Source: Arenicellaceae bacterium (lineage in GTDB: Bacteria; Pseudomonadota; Gammaproteobacteria; Arenicellales; Arenicellaceae). Taken from it: a DNA stretch of 64,000 bases. The notes under the pieces were generated by a model. That model did not search any database. It saw only the letters and a list, made by a program, of their open reading frames with translations, and had not been told where the DNA came from. Both the position numbers and the translations under genes were made by a program. Of this stretch, positions 9,511 to 18,999 are shown in pieces. The first letter of the stretch is position 1, and each line of letters opens with the position of its first letter. The stretch lies in contig JAQWNC010000006.1 in the NCBI GenBank assembly GCA_029246505.1, positions 100,337-164,336 on the forward strand, read 5' to 3'.

Positions 9511-9562
9511 GCCAGATTCGTTTACAACTCAATTTCTACGAAGAGTGAGTTGGTAATCTGGC
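9511..9562. repeat. Imperfect inverted repeat downstream of the symporter gene
   Basis: GCCAGATT (9511-9518) and AATCTGGC (9555-9562) are exact complements, with inner arms ACAACTCA and TGAGTTGGT nearly complementary. No T tract follows, so it may be an RNA 3'-end structure or a protein site rather than an intrinsic terminator. Confidence 0.35.
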
Positions 9563-9641
9563 ATTAGAAATACCCATCTATATTGGCCAGAAGCAACGCA
9601 TTGATCTCTGCGTCAATACACGGGCACACTAAAACTTTTAC

Positions 9642-9690
9642 CAAAGTTTGAAACTTACAAAATAGCCTTTCAAGCAAACTTTGATTTTTT
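9642..9690 (+). terminator. Probable rho-independent terminator
   Basis: CAAAGTTTGAAA (9642-9653) pairs with TTTCAA plus ACTTTG, interrupted by a 4-nt bulge and ending at 9683. ATTTTTTC follows directly. It lies between the symporter gene and the parvulin gene and would end the upstream transcript. The rest of the 9475-9767 gap shows no coding frame. Confidence 0.45.
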
Positions 9691-9767
9691 CAGTTAAAAC
9701 GTGCAAAGTGCGCCACCGAATCGGGATATCGACTCGTATTTGCAACTAAATCCAACAGGAGCTAATC

Positions 9768-10049
9768 ATGGCAAAAGCCAGTGCACGACACATCTTAGTG
9801 TCATCAGAAGAAACATGTAATGAACTAAAAACTCAGATTGAAGCTGGCGCTGAATTTGGCGATATCGCGAAACAGCACTCTTCTTGTCCTTCAAGCGCTA
9901 AAGGCGGTGATCTGGGTGAATTCTCCCCGGGCATGATGGTGCCAGAGTTTGACACGGTCGTATTCAGTGCTGACGTAGGTACCGTGCAAGGGCCCGTGAA
10001 AACACAGTTCGGTTATCACCTATTGGAAGTCACCACTAGAACCGATTAG
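9768..10049 (+). CDS. ppiC: Small parvulin-type peptidylprolyl isomerase
   Basis: 93-residue single-domain parvulin, the size of E. coli PpiC (93 residues), catalysing cis-trans isomerisation of prolyl bonds in the cytoplasm. The fold is complete: ARHILVSSEETCNEL, the GDLGEFSPGMMVPEFD core, and the C-terminal FGYHLLEV strand with the conserved histidine. AGGAG lies 7 nt upstream of ATG 9768. It is monocistronic, with a terminator-like hairpin upstream and 82 bp to the next gene. Confidence 0.93.
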   Translation: MAKASARHILVSSEETCNELKTQIEAGAEFGDIAKQHSSCPSSAKGGDLGEFSPGMMVPEFDTVVFSADVGTVQGPVKTQFGYHLLEVTTRTD

Positions 10050-10131
10050 CATCGTATTAATATCTATTGCAACCGAGCATATTTAAACTCGCTGGGTTGG
10101 GCAATTCTTTCTAAAACTGTGCATTTTCGAA

Positions 10132-11052
10132 ATGTCGATAATTTCAATAAAACAACTCAGCAAGACTTACGCTTCAGGATTTAAAGCCCTCAAAAATATA
10201 AATCTCGAGATTCGGGCGGGTGAGATATTTGCTTTACTCGGTCCGAATGGCGCAGGAAAAACCACGCTGATTAGTATTATTTGCGGGATTGTCTCACCGA
10301 GTTCAGGTGAAGTGCTAGCGGGCGGGCACAATATAATAAGCGAATATCGCGCTGCCCGCTCAAAAATAGGTCTGGTGCCACAAGAACTAACCACAGACGC
10401 TTTCGAATCTGTTTGGTCTACCGTCAATTTTAGCCGTGGATTGTTTGGTAAGCCAAAAGATCACGCCCACGTAGAAAAGGTGCTTAGACAACTATCTTTA
10501 TGGGATAAAAAAGATACTAGATTACGGGCTCTATCTGGCGGAATGAAACGCCGGGTACTGATTGCAAAGGCTCTGTCACACGAACCTGAAATACTGTTTT
10601 TGGATGAGCCATCAGCGGGCGTAGATGTGGAATTACGCCGGGATATGTGGAATATGGTGCGTGAACTTCGAGAAAGTGGCGTCACCATTATATTAACCAC
10701 TCACTACATCGAAGAGGCCGAAGAGATAGCTGATCGTATCGGTGTAATTAATGGTGGCGAAATTATTATTGTGGAAGAAAAAACCGAGCTTATGCAAAAA
10801 CTTGGCAAGAAGGAGCTAAGACTTCAATTAAAAACTGCGATGACGAAGGTTCCGGATGATTTATTTGACTACAATCTCAATTTAGAAGCCGATGGCACAG
10901 AGCTAGTATACAGTTTTGATGCAAAACAAGAGCACACGGGAATTGCCGAGCTGCTAAGAAAGCTCTATAAAAAAGATATAGATTTTAAAGATCTGAACTC
11001 CAGCAAAAGTTCTTTAGAAGAAATATTCGTAGAACTGGTTAAAGAACAATAA
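10132..11052 (+). CDS. yadG: ABC transporter ATP-binding protein, YadG-like
   Basis: 306-residue ATPase of an ABC-2 type exporter. Walker A is [10 protein letters not shown], the signature is [15 protein letters not shown], Walker B with the catalytic glutamate is [13 protein letters not shown], and the H-loop sits in [12 protein letters not shown]-terminal extension of about 80 residues after the ATPase core matches the length of E. coli YadG (308). Its stop overlaps the permease start by one base (TAATG), the same yadG-yadH coupling as in enterobacteria. The substrate is unknown in the characterised relatives I can recall. Confidence 0.88.
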   Translation: MSIISIKQLSKTYASGFKALKNINLEIRAGEIFALLGPNGAGKTTLISIICGIVSPSSGEVLAGGHNIISEYRAARSKIGLVPQELTTDAFESVWSTVNFSRGLFGKPKDHAHVEKVLRQLSLWDKKDTRLRALSGGMKRRVLIAKALSHEPEILFLDEPSAGVDVELRRDMWNMVRELRESGVTIILTTHYIEEAEEIADRIGVINGGEIIIVEEKTELMQKLGKKELRLQLKTAMTKVPDDLFDYNLNLEADGTELVYSFDAKQEHTGIAELLRKLYKKDIDFKDLNSSKSSLEEIFVELVKEQ

Positions 11053-11813
11053 TGAATTTCAACTCTATTAGTGCGATTTACAGTTTCGAAGTGGCACGCG
11101 CTTGGCGTACCATTGGACAAACTATAGCCGCACCAGTTGTTTCCACCTGCTTGTATTTTATTGTATTTGGGACTGCAATCGGATCGCGCATGGGAAGTAT
11201 TGAGGGTGTTAGTTATGCGGCATTTATTATTCCAGGGCTAGTAATGATGTCACTACTGACCCAAAGCATTTCCAACGCGTCATTTGGTATATTTTTTCCA
11301 CGTTTTTCCGGAACTATCTTTGAAGTACTTTCAGCCCCGATCTCTTACTTTGAAATACTCCTTGGCTATGTCGGTGCTGCGGCCAGCAAGTCTCTGATTG
11401 TTGGGCTTTTAATCCTGATTACTGCAAGGCTTTTTGTAGACTACAATATTCAACATCCATTCTGGATGATCACTTTTCTAATCCTAACCGCAGTTACCTT
11501 TAGTTTATTTGGATTTATTCTGGGCATAGTCGCCAACGGATTCGACCAGTTACAGGTGGTACCCCTAATGATCATCACACCGCTAGCCTTCCTTGGTGGA
11601 ACATTCTATTCGATAGATATGTTACCGCCATTTTGGCAAACGGTTACCTTATTTAATCCGGTGGTCTATCTAGTAAGCGGCTTCCGCTGGAGTTTTTATG
11701 GTATTTCTGACGTCAGTATTTTAACCAGCGTAAGTATGATTAGTCTGTTTTTAGTCGGCTGCGTACTCATAGTTTGGCAAATCTTTGCTACCGGTTATCG
11801 GCTGAAAGACTAG
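11052..11813 (+). CDS. yadH: ABC-2 type transporter permease, YadH-like
   Basis: 253-residue permease with six membrane segments, partner of the upstream ATPase. Features are the N-terminal [15 protein letters not shown] coupling region, [18 protein letters not shown], and the late [20 protein letters not shown] typical of ABC-2 permeases. Length matches E. coli YadH (256). The start codon overlaps the yadG stop. No downstream gene on the same strand follows closely; the convergent yaaA ends 84 bp away. Confidence 0.88.
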   Translation: MNFNSISAIYSFEVARAWRTIGQTIAAPVVSTCLYFIVFGTAIGSRMGSIEGVSYAAFIIPGLVMMSLLTQSISNASFGIFFPRFSGTIFEVLSAPISYFEILLGYVGAAASKSLIVGLLILITARLFVDYNIQHPFWMITFLILTAVTFSLFGFILGIVANGFDQLQVVPLMIITPLAFLGGTFYSIDMLPPFWQTVTLFNPVVYLVSGFRWSFYGISDVSILTSVSMISLFLVGCVLIVWQIFATGYRLKD

Positions 11814-11897
11814 CTTATGGGGCAGCATTATTTTAACTACAATAGAGAGCATTCGCCTTCCAGTAATTTTATGCTTGACCCGAGGAATATCCGTAAG

Positions 11898-12674
11898 TTA
11901 AACGATTTCGTCACGTAAGAAAATCAACTGGCCGTCACTCGAGTCGCGATTTGAATATTTATAGCCGGCCAGATCAAACTGACTTAAGTTTGCCGGATCT
12001 GTGACCCGATTGGTAATCAGCCAGGCTGCCATTAATCCACGCGCCTTTTTGGCGTAAAAACTAATAATTTTGTATTTACCATTCTTATAGTCTTTAAAGA
12101 CAGGGGTAACTACTTTGGCATCAAGATTATGTGTATCAACAGATTTAAAATATTCGTTTGAAGCTAGGTTAACCAATGTATCACCGCCAGATTCCCTCAA
12201 CTGTCGATTCAACGATTCCGAAATTGAACTACCCCAAAATTGGTATAAGTTCGAACCCTGCTCGTTCGCCAATTTGATCCCCATTTCCAATCGATAAGGT
12301 TGGATCAAATCCAATGGCCGTAAAATGCCGTAAAGTCCGGACAATATTCTCAGGTGCTGTTGAGCAAACTCAAAGTCCCCGGAATCAAACGCATAGGCAT
12401 TTAAACCGACATACACGTCACCTTTAAAGGCCAATAGAGATTGTCGGGAATTTTCTTTGGTAAATTTCTCACTCCAATCTGCATAACGCCCAAAATTCAA
12501 ATGCGCGATGTTATCCGATACTCCCATTAAGCTCGCAATATCCTGCGGAGACTTTTTACGCATAATATTTATCAGCTCACTACTTCTCGCTACATATTCT
12601 GGCATCGTAGAACCCGGAACCGTAACTGGAGTCTCGTAGTCGAGCGTTTTTGCAGGAGAAATTATTGCGATCAT
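11898..12674 (-). CDS. yaaA: Peroxide stress protein YaaA (UPF0246)
   Basis: 258 residues from ATG 12674, exactly the length of E. coli YaaA, a DNA-binding protein linked to limiting iron and oxidative damage during peroxide stress. The N-terminal IISPAKTLDYETPV and internal YVGLNAYAFD, LRILSGLYGILRPLDLIQPY and YAKKARGLMAAWL are family hallmarks. The open frame continues upstream to ATG 12713, but those 13 residues are not in the family, so the internal ATG is chosen although no strong Shine-Dalgarno is visible. It is monocistronic and convergent with yadH. Confidence 0.92.
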   Translation of the reverse strand: MIAIISPAKTLDYETPVTVPGSTMPEYVARSSELINIMRKKSPQDIASLMGVSDNIAHLNFGRYADWSEKFTKENSRQSLLAFKGDVYVGLNAYAFDSGDFEFAQQHLRILSGLYGILRPLDLIQPYRLEMGIKLANEQGSNLYQFWGSSISESLNRQLRESGGDTLVNLASNEYFKSVDTHNLDAKVVTPVFKDYKNGKYKIISFYAKKARGLMAAWLITNRVTDPANLSQFDLAGYKYSNRDSSDGQLIFLRDEIV

Positions 12675-12760
12675 ATTAGTACTAAAAATTAAACAAATAA
12701 GATGGCGACCCATGCCAACTTACATAAAATGTGTAAGGCTTGATCCAGAGGGAATCCAAA

Positions 12761-12934
12761 CTAACCTTCCCCTTTAGATAAATTGATCAACCAATGCGCG
12801 GTTAACTCGACTAGGCCGAGTGCAATACTTCCGATTGCGAATGCCACCGCTCCTGCGTGAATGGACGCGTGTGCAGTCAGCGGAATAGTCCAATTAATTC
12901 TTTGTAGTGCAGGCAAATGCTCGTTGTTCTTCAT
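12761..12934 (-). CDS. Small predicted membrane protein (57 aa)
   Basis: Short frame from ATG 12934 (a GTG at 12952 in frame would add six residues). After a polar N-terminus there is one hydrophobic, Ala/Gly-rich segment, roughly HAGAVAFAIGSIALGLVE, followed by WLINLSKGEG. The pattern LTAHASIHAGAVAFAIGSIA vaguely recalls the first membrane segment of DUF2306-type proteins, so it may be a truncated relative. It lies 87 bp upstream of yaaA on the same strand. No clear ribosome-binding site is visible. Reality of the gene is uncertain. Confidence 0.35.
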   Translation of the reverse strand: MKNNEHLPALQRINWTIPLTAHASIHAGAVAFAIGSIALGLVELTAHWLINLSKGEG

Positions 12935-13257
12935 CTGGTAGGGACTTACCACCCAAATATGGACTTTAATAAAGAAAAGCTTTTCATGAATCTTCGCTCC
13001 ACAGTTTCATCAAGGTGTATGAATCAATTCTATAGTTATTAATTCTATCGATCTTATTTACGAAAGTATACGCTGGGCAGCCCTGTTAGTTTTGACAAAT
13101 ATCTCATGATTAGTCGAAACAGAAATTATTTACCAGGTTCCGCCAGCTGCCTCGATTTTTTATCAACGGTACATTATTTAGGATCAATCAGAGGCTTGGA
13201 TTAAGTAATCAACTACAGAGATATTAATTTACAAATCATAAGGTGAGTATTTTTTAA

Positions 13258-13401
13258 ATCAACTTTTACAAGCCATATTTGGCATCTCTTATAAATAAAG
13301 AAATAGTAAATGATTTATTCAGAGCATTGGAAGACCGAAAAGATCAAATACTAAAAAAACCCGTTGATTACTCAAGTTTCGGCCAGCTTATAGTTTTTTA
13401 G
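13258..13401 (+). other. Short coding-like open frame, possible remnant
   Basis: Between two stops there are 47 sense codons whose translation looks protein-like (ASLINKEIVNDLFRALEDRK, then DYSSFGQLIVF). There is no ATG; a TTG at 13276 is the only plausible start and has no Shine-Dalgarno. It could be the 3' remnant of a decayed gene upstream of DUF2797. The remainder of the 12953-13462 gap is AT-rich and shows nothing else I can support. Confidence 0.2.
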
Positions 13402-13462
13402 AATCGTACTGGGACAGAGACCGTGTTCTAATAAAACCACTACAACATTTACTCGAGATTGT

Positions 13463-14275
13463 ATGCAAGGCACACTTAGAAAAATGCAGACAGGCCACAA
13501 TGATGTGGTGGACTATTCACTACCACTTGGTGAGGCATTACTACCATTAAACCCCTACCTCGGAAATCGCATTGAATTGCATTTTACCGGCAATATTTTT
13601 TGTACTTCATGTGGGCGAAAAACAAAAAAGAGCTTCGCCCAAGGCCATTGTTTCCCCTGTATGAAACGACTCGCTGCATGCGATATGTGCATCATGAAGC
13701 CCGAAACTTGCCACTACTATGAAGGTACCTGCCGCGAACCACAGTGGGGTGAGGCTAACTGTATGGCTCCACACATCGTGTATTTAGCGAATACTTCTGG
13801 CCTAAAGGTTGGAATAACTCGAGGAACCCAAACACCAACTCGCTGGATGGATCAGGGTGCGACCCAGGCGCTACCAATTTACCAAGTCAGCACCCGACTG
13901 ATCTCCGGCTTAATAGAAACCACCCTCACCGATCATGTCGATGATAAAACCAACTGGCGCGCACTGCTTAAAGGAAATAACGAGCCGTTAGATTTACCCG
14001 CATTTCGCGATAAGCTTAAGCCTCAAATATCTGCTCAGGTGCAAGAAATCAACCAGAAATGGCCCTCTGAGACTATCGATGAGATAGATGCCGAAGTGCT
14101 CACCTTCAGCTATCCGGTAAATGAGTTCCCAGAAAAAATTAGTTCTCACAATTTCGATAAGAACCCATCGGTAAGCGGAATCCTCAACGGTATTAAAGGA
14201 CAGTATTTGTTGCTTGATACCGGGGTAATCAATATTCGGAAATTTACCGGCTACGAGGTATCTGTTAAAGATTAA
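13463..14275 (+). CDS. DUF2797 domain-containing protein, cysteine-rich zinc-binding N-terminus
   Basis: 270-residue cytoplasmic protein matching the DUF2797 family. The N-terminal third carries many paired cysteines: FCTSCGRKTKKSF, HCFPCMKRL, ACDMCIMKPETC and GTCREPQWGEANC, surely a metal-binding module. The middle has YLANTSGLKVGITRGTQTPT and RWMDQGATQALPI, which resembles a GIY-YIG-like core (a nuclease-type fold) by pattern: aromatic followed by K-x-G-I-T-R. This resemblance is my inference. It has no operon partner; it converges on the RND pump gene. Function unknown. Confidence 0.8.
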   Translation: MQGTLRKMQTGHNDVVDYSLPLGEALLPLNPYLGNRIELHFTGNIFCTSCGRKTKKSFAQGHCFPCMKRLAACDMCIMKPETCHYYEGTCREPQWGEANCMAPHIVYLANTSGLKVGITRGTQTPTRWMDQGATQALPIYQVSTRLISGLIETTLTDHVDDKTNWRALLKGNNEPLDLPAFRDKLKPQISAQVQEINQKWPSETIDEIDAEVLTFSYPVNEFPEKISSHNFDKNPSVSGILNGIKGQYLLLDTGVINIRKFTGYEVSVKD

Positions 14276-14368
14276 CGCTGCCCTGCCCTATAACGGCCTA
14301 GTTAAGAAGCCACAGGCTCAAAGAGCCCGATGAAGGAGACCCTTGAGAGCACAGCCGTCGGTATAGGC

Positions 14369-17300
14369 TTACTGTGCTGCCACCGAGGGAGCCAAAACTT
14401 TCGAGCAGGTTTGTCGGACAAACCGACCCATAACCATCGGCACCACAAGCATTACCGGCGTCACTAAAAGTGTAAGAATTGTCGAAAATGCCAACCCATT
14501 AACAATAGATGCTGCCATTGGCGCCCAAAACGATGCCGTTTGGCTACCGAATTGAATTTCACGACCAATTAAATCTATGCTCACACCGTTCGCCAACGGC
14601 AATAAACCTATAATCGTCGTTACAGTAGTTAACAATACAGGACGAAATCTTAGTCGGGCGGCATTGTAGGCTGCATCACGCACGGATTCCTCCGGGTGAT
14701 CCAGGCGGTACTTATTAAAAGTATCAATCAAAACAATATTATTGTTCACCACGACACCCGCTAATGCTACTAGTCCGACCCCTGTCAAAATAACACTAAA
14801 TGAATTTCCGCCCAGCAGTAGGCCTAATAAAACTCCTGCGGTTGACATTACCACTGCCGACAAAATCAATATCGCCTGATAAAAACTATTGAACTGCGCC
14901 ACCAATATAATCATCATTAACAACAGCGCCATACCCGCGGCATAGCCTAAAAATCCGATAGCTTCATCAGCCTCTTCTGCACCACCTCGAAACTTAGTAG
15001 TCACCCCGTTTCCGAAATCCTGAATATCCAGCCACGCCTGAACTTCCGCAACCTTATCACTGGCCAGAATGCCTTGATTCGTATTCGCGGTCACCTGTGT
15101 AAACTCAACACTATCCATGCGTTGAATCACCGCGACCCGCGGCATGGGGCTAATATCTACAAAACTCGAAATTGGTACCGGTCCCTGTGAGGTTGCAATG
15201 CGCAAACTCTTAAGGCGCTCAATCGAACGATCTCCTTCTGGGTAGCGCAAACGCAACTCAACTTCTGCATCCGCATCATCCGGGCGATATTCGCCCAAAT
15301 ACATACCGTCAGTCACTAATTGAATCATCCCGCCAAGCTGTGCGATATCTACTCCGTGCATCGCCGCCTGATTTCTATCAACTTCAAAACTCCAGTCGAT
15401 TCCTGGAAGTGATAATGTGTCTTCTACCTCAATAACATCGGTCAGTTCTTCATCAAAATATCTTCGGACTTTTTGGGTCACTTCGTACAACAAGTCTCGG
15501 CTGCTGCTAGTAATCTCTATTTGAAGATCTTTACCGACCGGCGGTCCACTTTCAATTTTTTTAACTTGCACAATAATTCCGGGGAAACTGTTTGTTAGCC
15601 CACGAATTTTCTCCAAACTTTCAGCGGAACTTAGATCGCGTTGCTTTATGTGAACCAACTCAAGCAGTATTCCAGCTACCTCGTCCTTACTGCTTGCGCC
15701 TCCCCCACCGAACCCACCACTACTCACGTAATAGCTTTTAACCTCGGGAATAGTCGCAAGGGCCTCCTCGGTGGAGACTATAAGACTCGCCTTTTCTTCA
15801 ACGGTCAAATTTCCCTGTGCCCGAATACTAACCGTAGTAAATACGTCTTCATTTTCCTCGTTCACCAAGACAGTGCCCCGGCCCCAAGTACCGTAACTAA
15901 AAAATATCGCATAAAGCAGTAATATCATAACCATCAATGACGCCAGGGGCTTATCAAGCACCCTCCCCAGCACACCAAGATAGGCATTTTGAATCAAACT
16001 AAACTCAACGTCTTTGCGTTGTTTAATCGGGCCAAATCCATCGCCCTTTTCTCCAGAAAAATTTACTCCAAGTACAGGTACTACTATTAATGAAAACACC
16101 AGCGACCAAATCAGTACCGCAAAAACGGTCACCGGCAAATACCCCATAAATTTACCCATCATACCTGGCCAAAACATAAGCGGCAGGAACGCTGCCAAGG
16201 TGGTCAGAGTCGAGGCAAAAACTGGCATACCCATTCTTCTAAAAGCTTGCAAATACGCTTCCATTGCGGATACACCCTCTCCACGCAACCTAACTGTATA
16301 TTCGACAATTACAATAGCGCCATCGATAAGCATACCCATGGCAAGCAGCAGGCCAAACATAATCATGAAATTGAATGAATACCCCATCTGATGGACGATA
16401 ATCAATGAACCCAATAATGAAAATGGTATTCCAAACCCAACCAACAATCCTGAGCGTAGACCTAATACTGCAACCACAACGACCATTACAAGCGCCATTG
16501 CGAATATAATATTACCGGTCAGTTCGCTAACCATGTCTTGTGCAAAAAAAGCAATGTCGTAAACGTAATCAACATTAATGGACGATGGAAACCTACCTCG
16601 CTGTCCGTCTACCAAGTCACGCACAACTTGCGAAGTATCCGCCGTATTTGCCTTCAACCGCTTAACCACCTCCAAAGTGATCGCCGGACGCCCATAAACT
16701 CTGGCAAAGCCTGATGCATCTTTAAACGTCCTTTTGATATCTGCAACCTGACCCAAGCGGACAACGCCATTTGTAGACGAACGCACAGGAATATTTTTAA
16801 TATCATCTGTGTTCTCAATGAGAGCAGGAACCTTTACGCCAAAATTCCCACTCGCCGAATCCAGATCACCAGCCGGCACCAACAGGTTATTGCGAGCGAC
16901 CGCCCTGAGAAGCTCATTCGTGGATACATTGTAGAAATCCATTTTCGCCGGATTTACTAATATTTCTGCCACTTCTTCACGTGCACCCTTCATAGTTACT
17001 TCCAGAACTTGTGGCAAAGCTTCTACTTGGTGCTTTAAATCTTCGGCCAAATCAAACACATCGCGTTCTGAGGCGATCGCACTGGAGAGGGCGACTACGA
17101 TTACAAGCGCTTGCTCCGCAAAAATCTCACTAACTATTGGCTCTTCGGTATTATCAGGAAATTCAGCTCGGGCAATATCAACCGCCTCTCTTACATCGCT
17201 GACAGCAACATCAATATCTTTATCGAGGTCAAACTCGATCACTGTATACACCAAGTTCTCACGCGCGGTAGAGCGAACTTCAACGATGCCGTCAAGTGTT

Positions 17301-17515
17301 TCCAACTCTTGCTCTATCGGTCTCGCAATCAAACGCGCACCGTCTTCAGGTGAAATCCCGAGATGAACTACCTGGGTCAGCACAAATGGAACAGGGATAT
17401 TTGGAAATGTCTCAATGGTCATCTGAGTGCGAGCAATTACACCAGCTAATAAAATAAGTGCAACAATCGCCACACTTGCGCGGTTACGCTCAATTAGTTT
17501 TATTAAAAAGCCCAT
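14369..17515 (-). CDS. RND family efflux transporter, inner-membrane permease
   Basis: 1048-residue proton-driven pump of the HAE-1/AcrB superfamily with 12 membrane segments and two large periplasmic loops. The N-terminus LIERNRASVAIVALILLAGV is followed by TFPNIPVP and the porter-domain start. The TM4 proton-relay motif reads GMLIDGAIVIVEY, with one aspartate where AcrB has two, a pattern known in the MexW/VexF-like branch. Late motifs include GLVALAGVVVNNNIVLIDTF and FRPVLLTTVTTIIGLLPLA. The adaptor gene lies 18 bp upstream on the same strand. No outer-membrane factor gene is present, so it probably uses a TolC encoded elsewhere. Substrates cannot be predicted. Confidence 0.93.
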   Translation of the reverse strand: MGFLIKLIERNRASVAIVALILLAGVIARTQMTIETFPNIPVPFVLTQVVHLGISPEDGARLIARPIEQELETLDGIVEVRSTARENLVYTVIEFDLDKDIDVAVSDVREAVDIARAEFPDNTEEPIVSEIFAEQALVIVVALSSAIASERDVFDLAEDLKHQVEALPQVLEVTMKGAREEVAEILVNPAKMDFYNVSTNELLRAVARNNLLVPAGDLDSASGNFGVKVPALIENTDDIKNIPVRSSTNGVVRLGQVADIKRTFKDASGFARVYGRPAITLEVVKRLKANTADTSQVVRDLVDGQRGRFPSSINVDYVYDIAFFAQDMVSELTGNIIFAMALVMVVVVAVLGLRSGLLVGFGIPFSLLGSLIIVHQMGYSFNFMIMFGLLLAMGMLIDGAIVIVEYTVRLRGEGVSAMEAYLQAFRRMGMPVFASTLTTLAAFLPLMFWPGMMGKFMGYLPVTVFAVLIWSLVFSLIVVPVLGVNFSGEKGDGFGPIKQRKDVEFSLIQNAYLGVLGRVLDKPLASLMVMILLLYAIFFSYGTWGRGTVLVNEENEDVFTTVSIRAQGNLTVEEKASLIVSTEEALATIPEVKSYYVSSGGFGGGGASSKDEVAGILLELVHIKQRDLSSAESLEKIRGLTNSFPGIIVQVKKIESGPPVGKDLQIEITSSSRDLLYEVTQKVRRYFDEELTDVIEVEDTLSLPGIDWSFEVDRNQAAMHGVDIAQLGGMIQLVTDGMYLGEYRPDDADAEVELRLRYPEGDRSIERLKSLRIATSQGPVPISSFVDISPMPRVAVIQRMDSVEFTQVTANTNQGILASDKVAEVQAWLDIQDFGNGVTTKFRGGAEEADEAIGFLGYAAGMALLLMMIILVAQFNSFYQAILILSAVVMSTAGVLLGLLLGGNSFSVILTGVGLVALAGVVVNNNIVLIDTFNKYRLDHPEESVRDAAYNAARLRFRPVLLTTVTTIIGLLPLANGVSIDLIGREIQFGSQTASFWAPMAASIVNGLAFSTILTLLVTPVMLVVPMVMGRFVRQTCSKVLAPSVAAQ

Positions 17516-17533
17516 GCCTAGATCTCTGTCACT

Positions 17534-18610
17534 CTATCCAGAATTATCTTTAGAGCCAACGATCGGGTCGACTTTTTCCTCAACAGTAACGTATTCCTGC
17601 CCGACATCTATAATTCTTACCGTCTCGGGTAAACCTGAAACCCACAAGCTTGAACGATCGTCATGTAATATAGTTACTTCAGAGGCACGCACAACATCAC
17701 CTTCATCCACCCACTTAACTTGCAAATTACCTGCAGAATTCAGCGATATGATAGAAGCGGGAATTCGGTGTGCTTTGGTCGGTGCGCGCGGAACCATTAA
17801 GTTGCCTGTCAGGTCTGCAAATATTTTGTTATCAGGGTTTTCAAAAAATGCTTCTATCCTAAATGCACGGGTCGCCGTATCCGCCTTTGCACTCACATAT
17901 CTCAACTCACCTAGAAGCGCGTCTCCGTTACTTAGCTCCAATTCAACCAACGCACCTTTTTCCAGATCTAGAACCTCGTCTCCTGAAACCAACGCAACTG
18001 CCTTTATCGGATCCAACTGGAGTAGTTCAGCAAAGGTCTGTCCAGGTTGCAAATAGGATCCAACTTCAAGTTTTCGCTCATTTAGCACCGCATCAAAAGG
18101 GGCGAGAAGCCGAGTTCTGGATAATTCCACGTTACGAAATTCCAGATTGGCTTTAGCCGCGTCAACACTAGCCTTCGCTCTTGCTACTTGAATTTCACTA
18201 ACTAATTCCTTCTCGAAAAGCGTTATTGTTCCCTGATAATCTAGTGTTGCCTGATCCAAGCCAGCCTGCGCCTCTTGTACACGAAAACTACGATCATCAA
18301 TGCGTAAACGAGCCAGTTCATCGCCAGCTTTAACAAACTCACCTTCAGCTATTGGTATTACCTCAATTTGACCACTAGTCTCTGCCTTGATTTCAACAAC
18401 CCGAAAGGCCTCTGTACGAGCACTTATATTGAGCCTGGGGACAAATGATTCCTCGACGATATCGCTAACCTGCACCCGAATAAGTTTTATAGCTTGATCG
18501 CTTTTCGACAAATTCTCGTCCGTACCGTCGCTGTTAATAATGAGGCCGGAAAATAACCACACCAGCACAAGTACCAGAATAATTAGTGCGTAGCGTAAAT
18601 TTTTTGTCAT
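17534..18610 (-). CDS. RND efflux periplasmic adaptor (membrane fusion protein)
   Basis: 358 residues from ATG 18610, the start with AGGAAAG placed 5-7 nt upstream; an in-frame TTG at 18640 is less likely. An N-terminal membrane anchor (YALIILVLVLVWLFSGLII) precedes the lipoyl/hairpin region (AETSGQIEVIPIAEGEFVKA, then RLRIDDRSFRVQEAQAGLDQ) and beta-barrel (FDAVLNERKLEVGSYLQPGQ). It bridges the adjacent permease to an outer-membrane channel. The 18641-18999 gap upstream holds AT-rich DNA that must contain both this operon's promoter and that of the divergent membrane-protein operon. Confidence 0.9.
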   Translation of the reverse strand: MTKNLRYALIILVLVLVWLFSGLIINSDGTDENLSKSDQAIKLIRVQVSDIVEESFVPRLNISARTEAFRVVEIKAETSGQIEVIPIAEGEFVKAGDELARLRIDDRSFRVQEAQAGLDQATLDYQGTITLFEKELVSEIQVARAKASVDAAKANLEFRNVELSRTRLLAPFDAVLNERKLEVGSYLQPGQTFAELLQLDPIKAVALVSGDEVLDLEKGALVELELSNGDALLGELRYVSAKADTATRAFRIEAFFENPDNKIFADLTGNLMVPRAPTKAHRIPASIISLNSAGNLQVKWVDEGDVVRASEVTILHDDRSSLWVSGLPETVRIIDVGQEYVTVEEKVDPIVGSKDNSG

Positions 18611-18999
18611 TAAAACTTTCCTAAAAAACGAGGATCCCAATAACCTACATTTTAGGCTTATTCGAACGACAGTGACCTTAAATTTCTGTCACCGATAAGA
18701 TAAAAAGTCTATCACGCCGTGATCGGAACGAAATTTATCTAGTTATTCAGTTGGCTCAAGATGCCCTGATCTGGCACGAAACAGTTTACAGACTAAAATA
18801 CATGCTGCACACAACGGGCCTGAGTGCGATATCACGAGCAATAGAAAGACTGTAAAAGCAATGGATAAAAGGCTCTTTAAGATAAACAAATTTATTTTGC
18901 TTCATGGAAAAAACAATAGTATATTCCGCAGCTCTCACAAGAAATCCAATTAAAATTATAACAATTTGTAGTGGACGATCTGTTTTCCCGGAGTAATTG

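Noticed and set aside
17427..18056. 209-codon rightward frame opposite the RND adaptor
   Set aside because: It is antisense to a well-supported adaptor gene and Ser/Thr/Pro-rich in the manner of a shadow frame.
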